From Marisa cornuarietis (taxonomy: Eukaryota; Mollusca; Gastropoda; Architaenioglossa; Ampullariidae), in NCBI GenBank assembly GCA_004794655.1, contig SMMW01000153.1:434001-498000 (forward strand): DNA of 64,000 bases, in the 5' to 3' direction. The notes under the pieces are model-generated. The model ran no database searches. It had not been told where the DNA came from and saw only the letters and a program-made list of their open reading frames with translations. This document shows, in pieces, positions 1 through 12,300 of the stretch. Both the position numbers and the translations under genes were made by a program. Within the stretch, counting starts at the first letter, position 1; each line of letters begins with the position of its first letter.

Positions 1-121
1 CTACCGTGCGATCTTTAGACGCACCTCTACTTTTGCCCTAGCTGTTGTAACAGGGGCATTCGTTTTCGAACGAGCATTTGACCAAGGCAGTGAATATATT
101 TTTGAATACATCAACCGAGGG
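1..121 (+). CDS. UQCR10: UQCR10 exon (5' end outside window)
   Basis: Open from base 2. It holds the conserved RRTSTFAL segment, the single transmembrane helix and the FDQG motif. It ends in phase 0 at GGG before gtatgt. Confidence 0.9.
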
Positions 122-857
122 GTATGTCTTCTATACACTTTGACCTCAGACTCTAATGCTGACATTGTTCCATAGCAGTTTTTAATACACTACGAAGTGG
201 GTATTTCTCATTTCTGTCGTCTGAGTGTTTATGAACACAAACCTACGAGATCGTTGTATCACATATACTCACATTATCACTTAGTTCGCAGGCTGGAATG
301 GTTTAATCTTATGTGGATTTATACAATTTGCTCGTTAATAATAATAATAATAATTTGTCTTCGAGAAATTTTGAATAATGTGTTGGATAAAAGCAGACCT
401 TATTGTTTGCGCAAGCTAAGTAAACTTCGAAAGCAAAACCAAGCTATGTGAGCAGTTTTGTATCAGTAGTTTTGTGTCTGCTTCCTTTTTCATGTCCCCT
501 CTACCCCCAACTTACTCTACCCGTTTTTGTGGTGATCGTGCGCAACACTGCTACTAGTAAATAAAAGAAAAATGGTTGCAGTTGCTTACGGTTTTATTTT
601 CACAGTAATTTTAGTTTTCAATAACTATTTTTTATTGATAATGTTCAGCTGGCTACTCAAAAATGTATACATTATTATCAAACAGTAGATATGTTCAAGA
701 TTGACAGCAAAATACTGTTTTCAGCATATTTATGACTTTTCAAGAAAACTTCTTGCAGACTTTTTCCTTTTGCATGTTTTAATATCGATGTTTTATTTTT
801 CTACAGAAGCTGTACAAAGATGTCAAAGACAAATTTCCAAAGAAAGAAGAAGAGTGA
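1..857 (+). CDS. UQCR10: UQCR10, cytochrome bc1 complex subunit 9 (5'-partial, two exons)
   Basis: This is the small single-membrane-span subunit 9 of mitochondrial complex III (QCR9 family), which sits in the inner membrane next to cytochrome c1 and the Rieske protein. The gene is cut by the left edge. The visible exon (frame from base 2) ends at 121 before a gtatgt donor and encodes FRRTSTFAL, then a hydrophobic stretch, then FERAFDQGSEYIFEYINRG, which is the family signature. After a 685-nt intron the acceptor ctacag leads to the terminal exon 807-857, KLYKDVKDKFPKKEEE plus TGA, matching the short basic/acidic tail of the family. About 56 residues are visible; the family is about 60-65 long, so only the N-terminal few residues are missing. 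Poly(A) signals AATAAA lie at 1250 and 1418. The neighbour is PHF12 on the same strand, with about 4.9 kb between. Confidence 0.93.
122..806 (+). other. UQCR10 intron
   Basis: GT-AG intron, AT-rich, with a short (AAT)n run near 338-352. No other feature was seen. Confidence 0.85.
807..857 (+). CDS. UQCR10: UQCR10 terminal coding exon
   Basis: Acceptor ttctacag at 799-806. Encodes 16 charged residues ending in EEE, with the TGA stop at 855-857. The phase (0) matches the upstream exon. Confidence 0.9.
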   Translation, partial: KLYKDVKDKFPKKEEE

Positions 858-1430
858 TTTGAGGGACATTTTTGATTGTGCCTGCTGTATGTCAGATTTG
901 TGACACCAAGGATTTTTGTTTTACAAGAACATCACTTGTTCACACAAAAATGTTGAAGAACTTAAAAGTGTTATCATGAATGTTGTTATAGAAACAGTAA
1001 AAGAAAAGCACTATTGCTCTGATTTTTGTGAAACATTATTGAATGAAATGACATCTAGTCCTGTGTAGCTTGAACTAATGGAAGGACGTGTACTGTACAG
1101 ATGATGAGCACATTCTCTTGGCCTGTTAAACGACATGCAATATCAACTTACACTAAAGCAAAACTTACAAAAGAAAAATAACACTTCTATCTGATTTTCG
1201 CAAAGATGAGGATTGCTCTTGCAGTTAAAAATGAGTATTTCGAATGTGAAATAAACTCTCATGATTATTTGGAGGTATTTATCTAGAGATCAGTTTGCAA
1301 AAACAGTATATCTTAGTTTCCAGGTGATGCGAATGTGATGTTAATGTAAAATCTAAAGTCTATCACCTGTGTCAAATGTGTGAGTAAATATGTAAGGCAA
1401 AGTGTTGTGTTTAACAAAATAAACATTGCT
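858..1430 (+). other. UQCR10 3' UTR
   Basis: Non-coding AT-rich sequence after the TGA. Candidate poly(A) signals AATAAA are at 1250-1255 and 1418-1423; the second is followed by T-rich sequence and is the likely gene end. Inferred from position and motifs only. Confidence 0.6.
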
Positions 1431-1856
1431 TAAAAACTTTTGATCTGACTCTTATTATTAGACTCTAAAATCGTTAATACATTTGCACTTTTTTCACATA
1501 TTTTCATCTCAGAGAGAAAGGCAAGTGAAATAGCAACCAAGGCTTTAATTATATATCCTGATGCTGCTGGTGTTCAAAATTGGGTGTTTCAAAAGAACCA
1601 CACACTAACGTCTGTGGCTTTCATTCTTTTTTGCATTTCAGAGGATCATGCCTGTCTTTCTGAAGTTATGAAGAGTGCTTTTTTTTTGTCCTTTGTTCTG
1701 GGCACCTCAGAGCTTTTCATCCACTGTGGCTCGCTGTCCGTGTCTGTGTAATAGGCAGAGCTGCAATGGACATGCTCTGGGGTCTGTGGGCCCATCTCAC
1801 AAGGGCAATTTTCCAGGTATGACAGTCTTAGGTGGTACATGTTTTGAGTCATACTT

Positions 1857-2060
1857 TTAACCCATCTTTGCCAGGTAGCACGGGCAAGGCGATTTTAATT
1901 ACTTTATATTGCAAAGTTCAAGTTTTTGTCTTTTCCAAAAATGTATAGGTTTCTTGGTCTAATGTTTATCTCAGAGCAGCAATAATAAAAAACAAACTTC
2001 ACCCACTGTCGTCTTCGCAATCTTCAGTTATAAGCCAGTCATTGTAATGTTATATTTTTA
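1857..2060 (-). mobile_element. MITE copy 1 (TTAA/CCC-ended family)
   Basis: The left end is TTAACCCATCTTTGCC, i.e. TTAA plus CCC, a piggyBac-like terminus. Read on the minus strand it is nearly collinear with 11870-12085 over roughly 170 bp, sharing the blocks GAAGACGACAGTGG, TTGCTGCTCTGAGATAAAC, CATTAGACCAAGAAACCTAT and AACTTGAACTTTGCAAT. The far end is not clearly delimited. No coding capacity. Confidence 0.7.
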
Positions 2061-3390
2061 TCTTGAACCAAGAGGATTAAGAAAGCAGAGTGGGTGTGAT
2101 ATACTGGCTCCTTTAGTAATCAAGAATCTTTATAAATGATACCTTCAGCAACACCTTACTCAAAATAAACCTGAAGGAGGGGTGCTCTGTTATGAACCAG
2201 TATGAAACCAATTTTATGAGAAAGCAAGTTATTGCCATATCGAGCAAGTAGTGGCTACATTAGCCATACATGTCATTGGTTGCAAAGTCATCATCTGTCA
2301 TTCCAGTCGTCTTTGTTTTACTCAGCTCATTTTCATTGAACTCAAATTTGAAAATGTATGGCACAATCCACGGATCCAGGGTGCCATCATATCGATGACT
2401 GCGCTTGGAGTCTGAAGAGTTATGTCACTTAATAATTATAGTAATGAGGATTTATGTAACAGCTTTCCAAAGATTTGCTCAGAATGCTTTATATAAATCA
2501 GACTAAATCATCAACAATGATGCACCCATATTCACATACAACAGGCGCGCTCACTTCTATAACATACACTCACTTGTACACGAAGTAAATTGCAGACATG
2601 CGTTATGCATGCTCATGGTCAGGACATGATAACAGTGAAGTTTTCGTTCTGAAAAGATGCGTCTTAAGTTTAGATGGTAAAAGAATCAGAGCTTTGAAGG
2701 CTGATAGGTAATCCATCCCTATGGGGCTTGGTAGGAAGACCTCTGTCCATACCTTTGTCTTAGCTAGTGGGACTTGCAGAAGCTTGATATCATGGCAGCC
2801 TTCTTGTACTTCCCCAGAGATGTATTTTAGAAATAATTATTAGTAAATAATAGTGTTGCAACCTGGAAGGTTTAGGGAAAGCAATTCAGAATGTCTATCA
2901 TTTAAACCCAACTTGCTATTTCACTTGCCCATTCTCCTGGGGCTTTCATTGCTGAGTACGTGACAAAGGAATGGCAAATTTTTATAACTGTTATAAATTT
3001 ATAAGGTTTGAATGCTAGAGGAAAAAGGAACATTTTTGAGTCATTGTGCTGCTTATCCTTTCAATGTGCTTGGTGGCAAATATTGTCCATATATATATGG
3101 TGACTGGAATAAATGCAAAAAGTTTCCTTCCCTGTAGTCATAGCATCACACCATAGATGTGCATAAGCCAGTTCATGATCACACAGACTAATGTTTTAAT
3201 CAATAATTTAGCCATCCCTTTACTTTCATTTCTTTTGTAGTTTATTTTGCTTAAAAATAAACCACAAAAACCTTGAATCTGAACATCGAATGTTTATTGG
3301 GCAAAGATTATCAATATCTATTGGGAGCTGCACCACCATTAAACAGTTACTGCTGCATTTTATAATCCTCTGGGTTTCACTACATTTCAT

Positions 3391-3420
3391 GGTATTAATC
3401 TCTTTTGTGAGATTAATACC
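3391..3420. repeat. Perfect inverted repeat / hairpin
   Basis: GGTATTAATCTC, loop TTTTGT, GAGATTAATACC: a perfect 12-bp stem with a 6-nt loop, in intergenic DNA. Confidence 0.85.
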
Positions 3421-4879
3421 TTTGGTAATTTACAAGACTTAAGACATTTTAAAACCCTATTTTCCCCTATACATTATCGCAATTCATCTTTTGACATTCT
3501 TTAGATATTAATTTTTATATTTCCACCCTGCATTAGTGCCGTGTTCTGCTGAACATGTTTGTATAGAGTACTATAGACCAATACTGTTATATTTTGCACC
3601 CAGGGTATTACAGCATAATTCTGATCAGTGATGTGACCAGGAATTAGTGCACTACACTATGCACATCTGTCCACAAGAGAGGCTGTTTACGAAAAAAAAA
3701 GGGGGGGAGGGCAGCAAGAATCCCATAGTTCTGAAATAGCCACAAAAATGTACAAACAGCCTGCCCATGATTGCCCAAGTAGGGCAGAAGACAATGTGGC
3801 AAGCGCATGAAAACTTGTCAAAGATAGCATCTGTCATTTAATCGAGTACTGATGGCTAGATGTACTGTTTGTACATCATATCACCTTCCTTAAAAATAAT
3901 GTGGCACACAGCAATAGATACAGGCTACAATTCATAAACAGCAGCTGTGCATAGGCAAGCTAGTGGCGCTGGAACAAGGGAGGCAACCACCCCATCAAAA
4001 GATAGGGGGCAAGAATATCTTTTCGGCCCCCTCCCTTACCCTGGCCCAATGGGATTCTTCACAAAGTACAAAAAAAGTAGAGGATCTGAGACACGCAAAT
4101 GACAAATCTTTATGAGGGTAGCAGAATAAGCAAAAGTTATGCTTTTTTACATCTAGCCCTGGATCCAAAGAAAGGAAAAAGAATCCACTATAAACAAAGG
4201 CATTAATCAAAGATGCAGGTCTTTTTTGTTTTGTGGGGGGGGGGGGGCACACTGACATGGATTTCTTGTGATTAGCATGAATATAAAGTGTATCTTATTC
4301 TGATTTCTGAATACTACATAATTTCTTGTGACACTGATAACCAGGGGATTTTCAATGTCTTGTTAAGTGTTGTTTGTCATTTAACACTGAAAGCAGCATG
4401 TGCTGCATTTATGAAACCCTTCCATTTTTTTTTGTAATGTGCAAGTGTGAACATTGTTCACTGTCAGTGTGGAGTTTACCCTCCTCCAACCACTCCCAAA
4501 GCTGAGCATCTTCCTACGCCACTGCAAAGAACTGGTTCCTTCAGTGAATGGGGGTAATTGAGACCATTGTTGCAGAATCCATATTTATGACCTTTTTCTT
4601 CACTTGTAAGTTTTCATGAATTGCCAAAATCCATGATACGCACTTATTACTCATTTGTCTTGCACCCCTTTCCCAACCTATAACCATACTGTGACGCCCT
4701 ACTCTTATGCAACTTATTGAACAGACCTCTCGCATACTTGGAGACTAATCATCAAAAAAACCCAAACACTTTCAGAGGTTGTTATTGACACCATGACATA
4801 CACCCTGAAACTGGGGAAAACACCCTTAAATCCTTGTTGGTTTGTTCATGAGATGACCACACACAAAATTAAAGATCTA

Positions 4880-5640
4880 GTGTTGGTGGTGATGTGTTCT
4901 GATATGGCTGATGAGGCCAATCTGAGCCCAGAAGAGTCTTCCACGTGGATGTAGAGCCTATGTGAGAAGAACTGTTGGCAGGAGTAGGCATTCTGGCCTT
5001 GCATGCTGCTGCACATCTGTTTTCCTGCCATGACACATCCATCTGGCCTCAGCCGCATGGACTTCCTGTGTGAGGGTGCTGCACCAGGATGGCCAGTCAA
5101 AGGCAAAGGCCTCCCAGTTGGCAGTATGGTTGCCAAGGCCTTTGAGGTTGTCTTTGTAGTGCTTTTTTTGCCCTAAAATTGTGTGCTTACCCAGGCACAG
5201 CTCTCGGCAGGTGACTGTCAGGCATAGGGATGTCGAGTCTACCTAGCTTGCAATTTCAGCAGAAGAGTATGGATGCTGGGAATGCAGGCAACTCCTCAAG
5301 ACTTTGCCGTCAAGGATCCTATTTCGGCAGCGGATGTAAAGCAGACAGAAGCAACTCCTGGAACTGGTCAAGTATAGCTTGGCGTGTCTGGTGTATATGG
5401 TCCAGGTCTCATTGAGCTAGAGTAAAGTGGTAAAGTTGAAAGCACTACGCTTTCACACGTTTCTGCGAAGTCTGCTGTAAGCAGCACTTGCTTTGGCGCC
5501 TCTTTTGTTGATCTCCACATTGATGTTTGCTGTGTTGGAGACAAGTAGCCTTGAGGATCCATCTTCATGCTACTGATGGTCACACTGAAGTCATCACATG
5601 CCGCTGACAAATGGTTCACCTCAGACTGCATCTCGCACTC
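4880..5640 (-). mobile_element. Degraded LINE 3' end (reverse transcriptase C-terminus and terminal zinc finger)
   Basis: The minus strand in shifting frames encodes pieces typical of animal endonuclease/RT retrotransposon polyproteins: LSAACDDFSVTIS (end of the RT core), then a VVLSTLPLYSSS block (VYRAVVLTTLLYG-like), WTIYTRH, GQKKHYKDNLKGLGN, a WEAFAFDWPSW segment, and finally RLFWAQIGLISHIRTH, the usual C-terminal Cys/His region. Stops and frameshifts interrupt it and the 5' part is missing, so it is a dead 5'-truncated copy. The exact clade is not resolved. Confidence 0.8.
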
Positions 5641-5930
5641 GGTACTGGCATGCTGGGTGTTAGATCCCTAAACCTAACCCAACCCCTTTATACGAGTTGT
5701 AGGGAAAAGTGTCATGGCGTCATGAGGCCTTCCAAAGATGTACCTAAGTATGCAACCATCTTGTAAAAAATAATTCAGCCTCAACAGTACACAAGTCTTG
5801 GAATTACTAGGAACGGATTCTCAAAAGCCCAAACGCTTTTACATTTCGTACTTTCAGATGTTTATTTAATTGTTCAACTACTTTAACACACTGTCCTTCA
5901 CCTTAGCTTCCGTTGTGGCATTATGCATTA

Positions 5931-5976
5931 TCTGCGCATGCACACAGGCGAGCTCCCGGATCAACGCATGCGCAGA
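5931..5976. promoter_or_regulatory. Paired inverted NRF1-like sites, PHF12 promoter
   Basis: CTGCGCATGCA at 5932-5942 and ACGCATGCGCAG at 5964-5975 match the NRF1 consensus core (GCGCATGCGC) and face each other about 22 bp apart. They lie about 300 bp upstream of the PHF12 ATG. NRF1 sites are common in housekeeping promoters; function here is inferred. Confidence 0.6.
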
Positions 5977-6279
5977 TGTTCGTCGGACATTTTGCGCCAA
6001 GTTTCACGGCTTGGTTGATGAGAGAGTTTTGTGAAAGCTTCTTTTGTTTCACATCTGACGTTACATGAGTGTTTTGTTCACTTAAAATATTTCACTAATG
6101 CCCTGACGTAATTTTCGTTCAAAGAAAATATTTTTTAATCTCACGTATCATGAAAATATAACGCCCAAATTAAACGTTTATTCTAGGTTGTTTACCTCAA
6201 AATGAAAATGATACGATAGCAATCTGCTGAAGTTGCTCTGTTGTATATATATCGAAGACAACGCTGTAGCGAATGCACC
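5977..6279 (+). promoter_or_regulatory. Probable PHF12 core promoter and 5' UTR
   Basis: The sequence between the NRF1-like pair and the start codon has no recognisable gene. A TATA-like tatatatat lies at 6243-6251, close to the ATG and possibly within the 5' UTR. The transcription start cannot be placed from sequence alone. Confidence 0.4.
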
Positions 6280-6327
6280 ATGACTACCATCGAATACGAT
6301 ATGGATCTGAGTGGGGGTATTATGGAG
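6280..6327 (+). CDS. PHF12: PHF12 exon 1
   Basis: ATG at 6280 was chosen because its frame gives [16 protein letters not shown], matching the N-terminal YDLDTSGGLME motif of the family. An ATG at 6273 is out of frame. Ends in phase 0 before gtacgt. Confidence 0.9.
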
Positions 6328-9300
6328 GTACGTTTCTTTAGAGCATTGTCACTAAGAATTCGATGGTATGTAGAACACGATTCGTAACAGTTTCAGTGAG
6401 TGAACGAATGACTAATTTTGGCTCAAAATTAGTGGTAGAAAATTTATTAGCTTAGAAACAACATTGTGTGGCATGCAGCTCAATGGTATATATTTTTTAT
6501 AGCAAATCCAGAGACTGGTTGCGCCGCCCGTAAGTGAAGAGACCGCCCGTCGACTGAGAAGGCGAAATCGCACTGTCGAACATCGTCGACATGGGCGAGC
6601 TGTCAACCATGATTGTTGTGATAGCTGCAAGGAAGGCGGCGATCTTCTTTGCTGTGACCGTTGTCCGGCAGCTTTTCATTTGCTATGCCAGTGAGTGTTA
6701 AGGTTGCATTAAAAGAAAACTGTGGATGGTTTAGGATATGGTTTTGATTGTTTCCCATCTATAAAATGCAAGAGTTAAAATTGTTGCAAGTTTTCAGTCG
6801 TCTCAGATCAAAAACATGAGTGTAGGTGGGTTGATATCATAATCTTTATCCCTTATATCAACAAACTGCTTTAATTATTAGTGCTATATTTGTGTATATG
6901 AAACTACATCGCTGACATTTAATAACAATGATTAATCATCAGCTTTTAAATGTAAGGCTAATCACAAAATATCTTCTGGGAAGAGACCTTTGATCTAAAC
7001 TCTTATGTTTTCAGATACCAAGTAGCATATAGTTTATAATTTCACACCCTTCTTAGCAAATTTTCTTTTTGTGATTTGGATTTCTTATACACAATTTACA
7101 TACAATTTTTGTTCATTGGTAAATACTGTTTTTAAATCCAGCTATAATTTTTTCCTCATGTGATTCATTTTCTCAGTATGAACAATTTTGCTTTAAGGAA
7201 GCAGAACATTTTCAGAAATGCTTCAGCAAAAAGCTATGTAATGTTTACCTACATTTTATATGTAATAGTGTAATTGTTCTACTTTTTAAAGCTGAAAAAT
7301 CTGTTACAGTGACCCACCATTGTCTGAAGACGACCTACCACCAGGAGAGTGGCTTTGTCATAAGTGCAAAGTGCTACAAGTAGAGGTATGTTCCTTCTCA
7401 TTCTCTTTTTGTTTTCATACGTACTTATTCATACGTGTTCATAAATGTTTAATGTAGTCCTTTAACCTGGTCGTAGTATACAACAAGAAGAAGACAGATT
7501 CATAAAATAGGTCTGGAACTTAATAGAAGACCCAGAGCACTAGAATTATAGAAACCCATGAAAATCGCAGATTTGGGAGGATGGGTGTTTTATGTCGAGC
7601 CAGACTTTAACCAAGACTATGACACAAAGCAGCTGACCTGGTAAACGAGCACCACATGCATAGAGAGAACAATGTGACACTTGATCTTCATTGTCTGCAT
7701 TGGATTAGAGCACAAGTAAATGTCATTGGTACTCTTATGACATGAGGGACACCTGAAAAGGCACACTGCTTCAGTGTGATTGGCTCAAGGCAGTTAAATG
7801 GTTTAGCTTAACAGCCTGGCTTATGATGTTTGCATATGCTAACTATACCTTGTTGTCCGATTGGTCAGTTCATAAAGTATGTATATTGATTGTAAAAGCA
7901 ATAATGACAATGGGTGTTAACAAAATTAAACATTGCAAAAAGTACACATCAGTGTGCTGTGTGTTAAGTGCTTATCTCTGGAAAAAAATCAGGAAAAGTT
8001 TCTTTGCGTTTTTCTCTTTCAAATGAAAAAAATAATGTATGAAAATAAAGGATGAAACTTATTACAGTATCTGTTTCGTCAAAGGAAAAGGTTTTTGAAA
8101 AAAAGCCAAATAGAGCATCAGCTTGCAACTTTTCATGATTGTTTCCAATCAATAATTTTAGAAATGATTGAAATATATTTCTCTTTGTTTAAAATGTGAG
8201 CGCCCCTAACTGCTATAAGTGATATTTTTAAGTAGATTTTTGTAGTACTTCTTATTAAACATAAGTGTTGATGCATGCTATAAACAGAATAAACTTGCTG
8301 TGCTGCACATCGTAAGTATCAGCAATAAAGAATTGTGAACAGTGCATAAAAAATGTGTGAAATATTTTGTACTTTCGTGTTGCTTTATGTTTTGGGTGGC
8401 TTTACAGAAATACTGATAGATTTATTTTGTAATTTTCTGGAGAGCAAGGATGAGGATGCTGAGAGTACATCAAGCAATAGATCGAATCGCTTGAAAAGGC
8501 CGCTGTCAGCAGACATTACAGCAGAGGGTGAATCGTCAACTTCAGCAGGACCTGCAGAGAAGAAGGATGATAAAGAAGTAGCAGAGAAAGATGACAATGC
8601 ATTCTGCATGCTTATAAAAGCAGCACGCCTCATGAACCCAATGCAGTTTGAGCTGAGCAAAGATATTGCTTGCACCACTCCACTGCCAGGTGAGTATGGG
8701 CATTGTAATCTTTCTTTGAAGAAAAAGATTAAGGGGTTAAATAACTGGTTTGTGTTTTACATTTGAGTGAGGATGAATGTATGCAGGTAGAAATATGTTA
8801 CTGGCTCTGCAGCTTGAAAAATGCTGGCATGCATGCTTGATGAAGAGAGCAAGGGGCATTCTAAGTCAATCTAAGACATAAAGAAATAACAGTATAATAT
8901 GCATTTCCCAATCCTTTTAAATATAAGAGAGGAAAAGCAGGGAAATGTAGTAAGTGTAATTGTTCAATGATTTTCATGCAGGTTCTAGCAAACGAGTGTA
9001 TGGTCGTAACAGCCGAGGTGCATCAAAAAAACAGGCACATGAATTGGACAATGGTTTAGTTCCCTTGCCGGCCAAAGTCTGCTTCATATGTTGCAAGTGA
9101 GTCTACTCAACCTTGCTGCAGCAAGGTGGGTGAGGTGACTTGGGGAGAAGATGATGGGATTATAGTTTCTTAATCTCAAGTTGGGGTAATAGCTAATTGT
9201 ATGGTCTAGTCTTATTAATAAATATTTTTTCCTTACATTTGACATATCAACACTTTCTATTCTTGAATTGTTACAGGAGTTGCCGCATTGGTCCTTTGGT

Positions 9301-12300
9301 CCAGTGTGACTACTGCCCATTGCTGTTTCACATGGATTGTCTCACTCCGCCCCTTACCTCTCTTCCTACAGGCCGCTGGATGTGTCCAAACCATGTAGAA
9401 CATTTCTTGGTAAGCCTATCTTCAGGATATTTACTAATAGAAATAGTGCATGTGGAATAAATAATAAAATATAGAATAGTGCATTTTCACCTTTACATGA
9501 GCGCTCATTGTACTTTAACGGTGCAAACAGACAGATGTACTTAACACTTACAGTAGACAATACATTTATACATAAATATGCATAAAAATGTTAGCTAAAT
9601 GTGTTGTTTATTGGGTAGGGTCATTTAAAGTAACATCGATTCCCATTATTAATATGCGGCTGATATTGCCATGTGTAGATCAAGTGTCCTGCTCATTTTT
9701 TTGGGGGTGGAGGGTGGTAGAGTGGCTGTCAAGTCATATGTTAGAGGATACCTATTATGGGATAAAGCAGTTTTACTTGGATGTACATATTTGCATTTTG
9801 ATGCCTCCAAAAGAAAATTTGACCAAATTTTTATCTGTATATTTATATATATTTGTTAGGATGAGCACATGGTACGAAGTAATAGTTTAACAGAACGCTT
9901 AAAACTGTGGGACCGTTACACTGGTATGGTAGACCAGGATGCTATCAAGCTGAAATTCTTGAGCAAGGTACACCGCAAAAACCCACCTTTTCGGATCAAA
10001 ATGCGGATGCCGCAGCGTAAAATGGTTCCCGTGAGTATTATTACATTTATTGAGCATATTTACACAAATACTATTACTTCATAGAAATAGAAAAATATGT
10101 TCCTGATAGATGCCAAGAAACAAATATTTACTGCGCTTTTTACAGCTTTCGTTTTGCAGTTTGTTCTGAGATGTGTCAAGTGTTTGCCTTTTTCTATGGC
10201 TCAGTCTGATCTGTTATGACATTTTCCAAAAATTAATAGTTTTTTTTTCTTGGTTTTAGAAAAAGTTACATTTTGCAATGTTTGCTTTTATGCAGCAAAT
10301 ATAGCTGATATTCAATGACAGGTTCCTCCTGCAATCAAACAACTTTATGCAAATCGACCTTCACTTTTGCCATATCCTAATCGTGTATCGTTACAAATGC
10401 AAGAAACGCCATCTGTAAAGAAAAGCACATTTGATGCCACACCAGAAGAGCAGGAAGAAGTGAGTTACCTTAAATTTGTGTAAAATTTTCTGTTGCCAGT
10501 TTATGTCTGTCTATCCATCTATTTATTCTGTGAGACAGAAGAGATGATTTGTAAGTTTCTGTAAGTTTGCATACAGGCCATCCAGGTGCTTATAAATTTG
10601 TAGATTTGTGGGTGGGCAAAATAAAGCCTTAGAAGTGATTATTTTTTAGCAAATAGGTCCTTATAAACTGCGGTCAGATCCTTATGAAAAAAAGAGAGTT
10701 GTTTGTGTAAAATGTGTTCATATTCTTCTCAAAACACCACAGTTCAAAAACTTGTTATAGTCCTGTCTGCATATAGAGGGACATAACTGTTGCTATTTTT
10801 AACCACTGCAATAAGTATTACAAAGACAGTGGCTAATAACACCTCGTCGATGGAAGGCTAAGCAGTTGTTCCGTTCCCCTTGGAGCAAGATGTATTTACC
10901 CTTTTTTAACAAATCATAAAAAATTAACTAAAAGAGGTAGAAGAACAATTGAAATTGATAATGATAGATCAACATGTGTAGAAAAGAAACATCTTTACCT
11001 TGTGTTTGCTTAAAAACACACTTTTATAGTATTCCCATCAGAAAATGCCATGATAATGAGTAAAAAAAAGAAATCCCGGAGAGGTTTCAGAAGCCTAAAC
11101 GAATATAACATAAGGGAGGAAGCTACTAAAACCGTTGGGAAATCGTCCACTATGATTCCCTCCCTTGAACTGGCAGGAAGTCAGAAGATTTCGTAGTAAA
11201 CAAAGGAAAACCAGTCGAGCACCATTTTTGAGAATCGAAGCACGTTGTTGTCACTCACTTTGACATGGATTTTTACTTCAACAACCGCAAAGGAGAAGAG
11301 AATAGTAAGTAATATTAACATTCTAATGTATATTCTAATAAAAAATATGTTTGTTTGGTACTTTATGTCTGTATATATTGTGTAAATAATTTTTTTGTTG
11401 TTAATTTCCGACCGGTGATTTTAAAAAGTTCTAAAACGCGTAGTCGTAATCTTTCATTTGATTTTAATACTCGAAGACAAAACCTATGTATCTTAAAATT
11501 TACACCAAGTGAATGTTTTAAAAATGCTCTTTAAAACGGTGTATTTCAGATGGTTGTCTTTACTGTAGGTTAATAAATATACATTTTCAAAGCTGCCGGT
11601 CGAAATTTCAATACCAGGAATTTGCTAGCCATTTTCTAAACAGAAAGACAGGTACCGTGGGAAAATGCAGAAAATTACTGTCAAACGTGAAAACTACGTC
11701 ATAAGAAGAAGATCACTCGATAGAAAAATGAATCAACTATCGAATTGATTAATTTTTTCGACAAAAAAAAGAGCAAAATGAGCCTTAAAAAATTAAAGCA
11801 ATGCGATAGTTACGAGTAACCGTTGCAAAATTTGGGCATGGCGGCGCGAACGTATGAACTTGACCATGCCGTTAACATAACGATAACTGAAGACTGTGAA
11901 GACGACAGTGGATGATTTTTTTATTTTTATTGCTGCTCTCAGGTAAACATTAGACCAAGAAACCTATATATTTTTTGGAAAGAAGAAAGCTTGAACTTTG
12001 CAATAAAAGTAATGAAAATTGCCTTCCCCATGCTTTCCCAGCAAAGCCATGATCATGACTCATCACGTTACAAATGTTAAAGGGCAAACTTCCTCTGTTT
12101 TGCTTGAAAGAATGGGTCTTAGGAAAGGGAGGGGAGGGCACTTGTTTGGCCAAATTGAAGCAAGTAGCAAAGCACGACACATTCAGGTAACTGGCACTGC
12201 TCCTCACCTCCCTTCCCTGTGTCAGAACTATTCTTTCCTGCCATAAGCCAGAGAAAAGAGATGGACCTTGGAGGGAAAATAAAATTTTGTGTGACTGGGA

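Larger units (their letters stand above)
1431..5930. other. Intergenic region UQCR10-PHF12
   Basis: No convincing gene. It holds a MITE copy (1857-2060), a perfect 12-bp-stem hairpin (3391-3420), a run of 13 G (4235-4247) and a degraded LINE 3' end on the minus strand (about 4880-5640). Short open frames here have no recognisable homology apart from the LINE. Confidence 0.7.

Noticed and set aside
8353..8442. Upstream part of the open frame that contains PHF12 exon 4
   Set aside because: It is intron sequence that happens to stay open; the phase-0 junction and family alignment begin at 8443.
11262..11304. ATG GAT TTT TAC... open stretch ending in a GTAAGT donor within PHF12 intron 8, a possible alternative first exon
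   Set aside because: It would leave in phase 1 but exon 9 enters in phase 0, and there is no homology.
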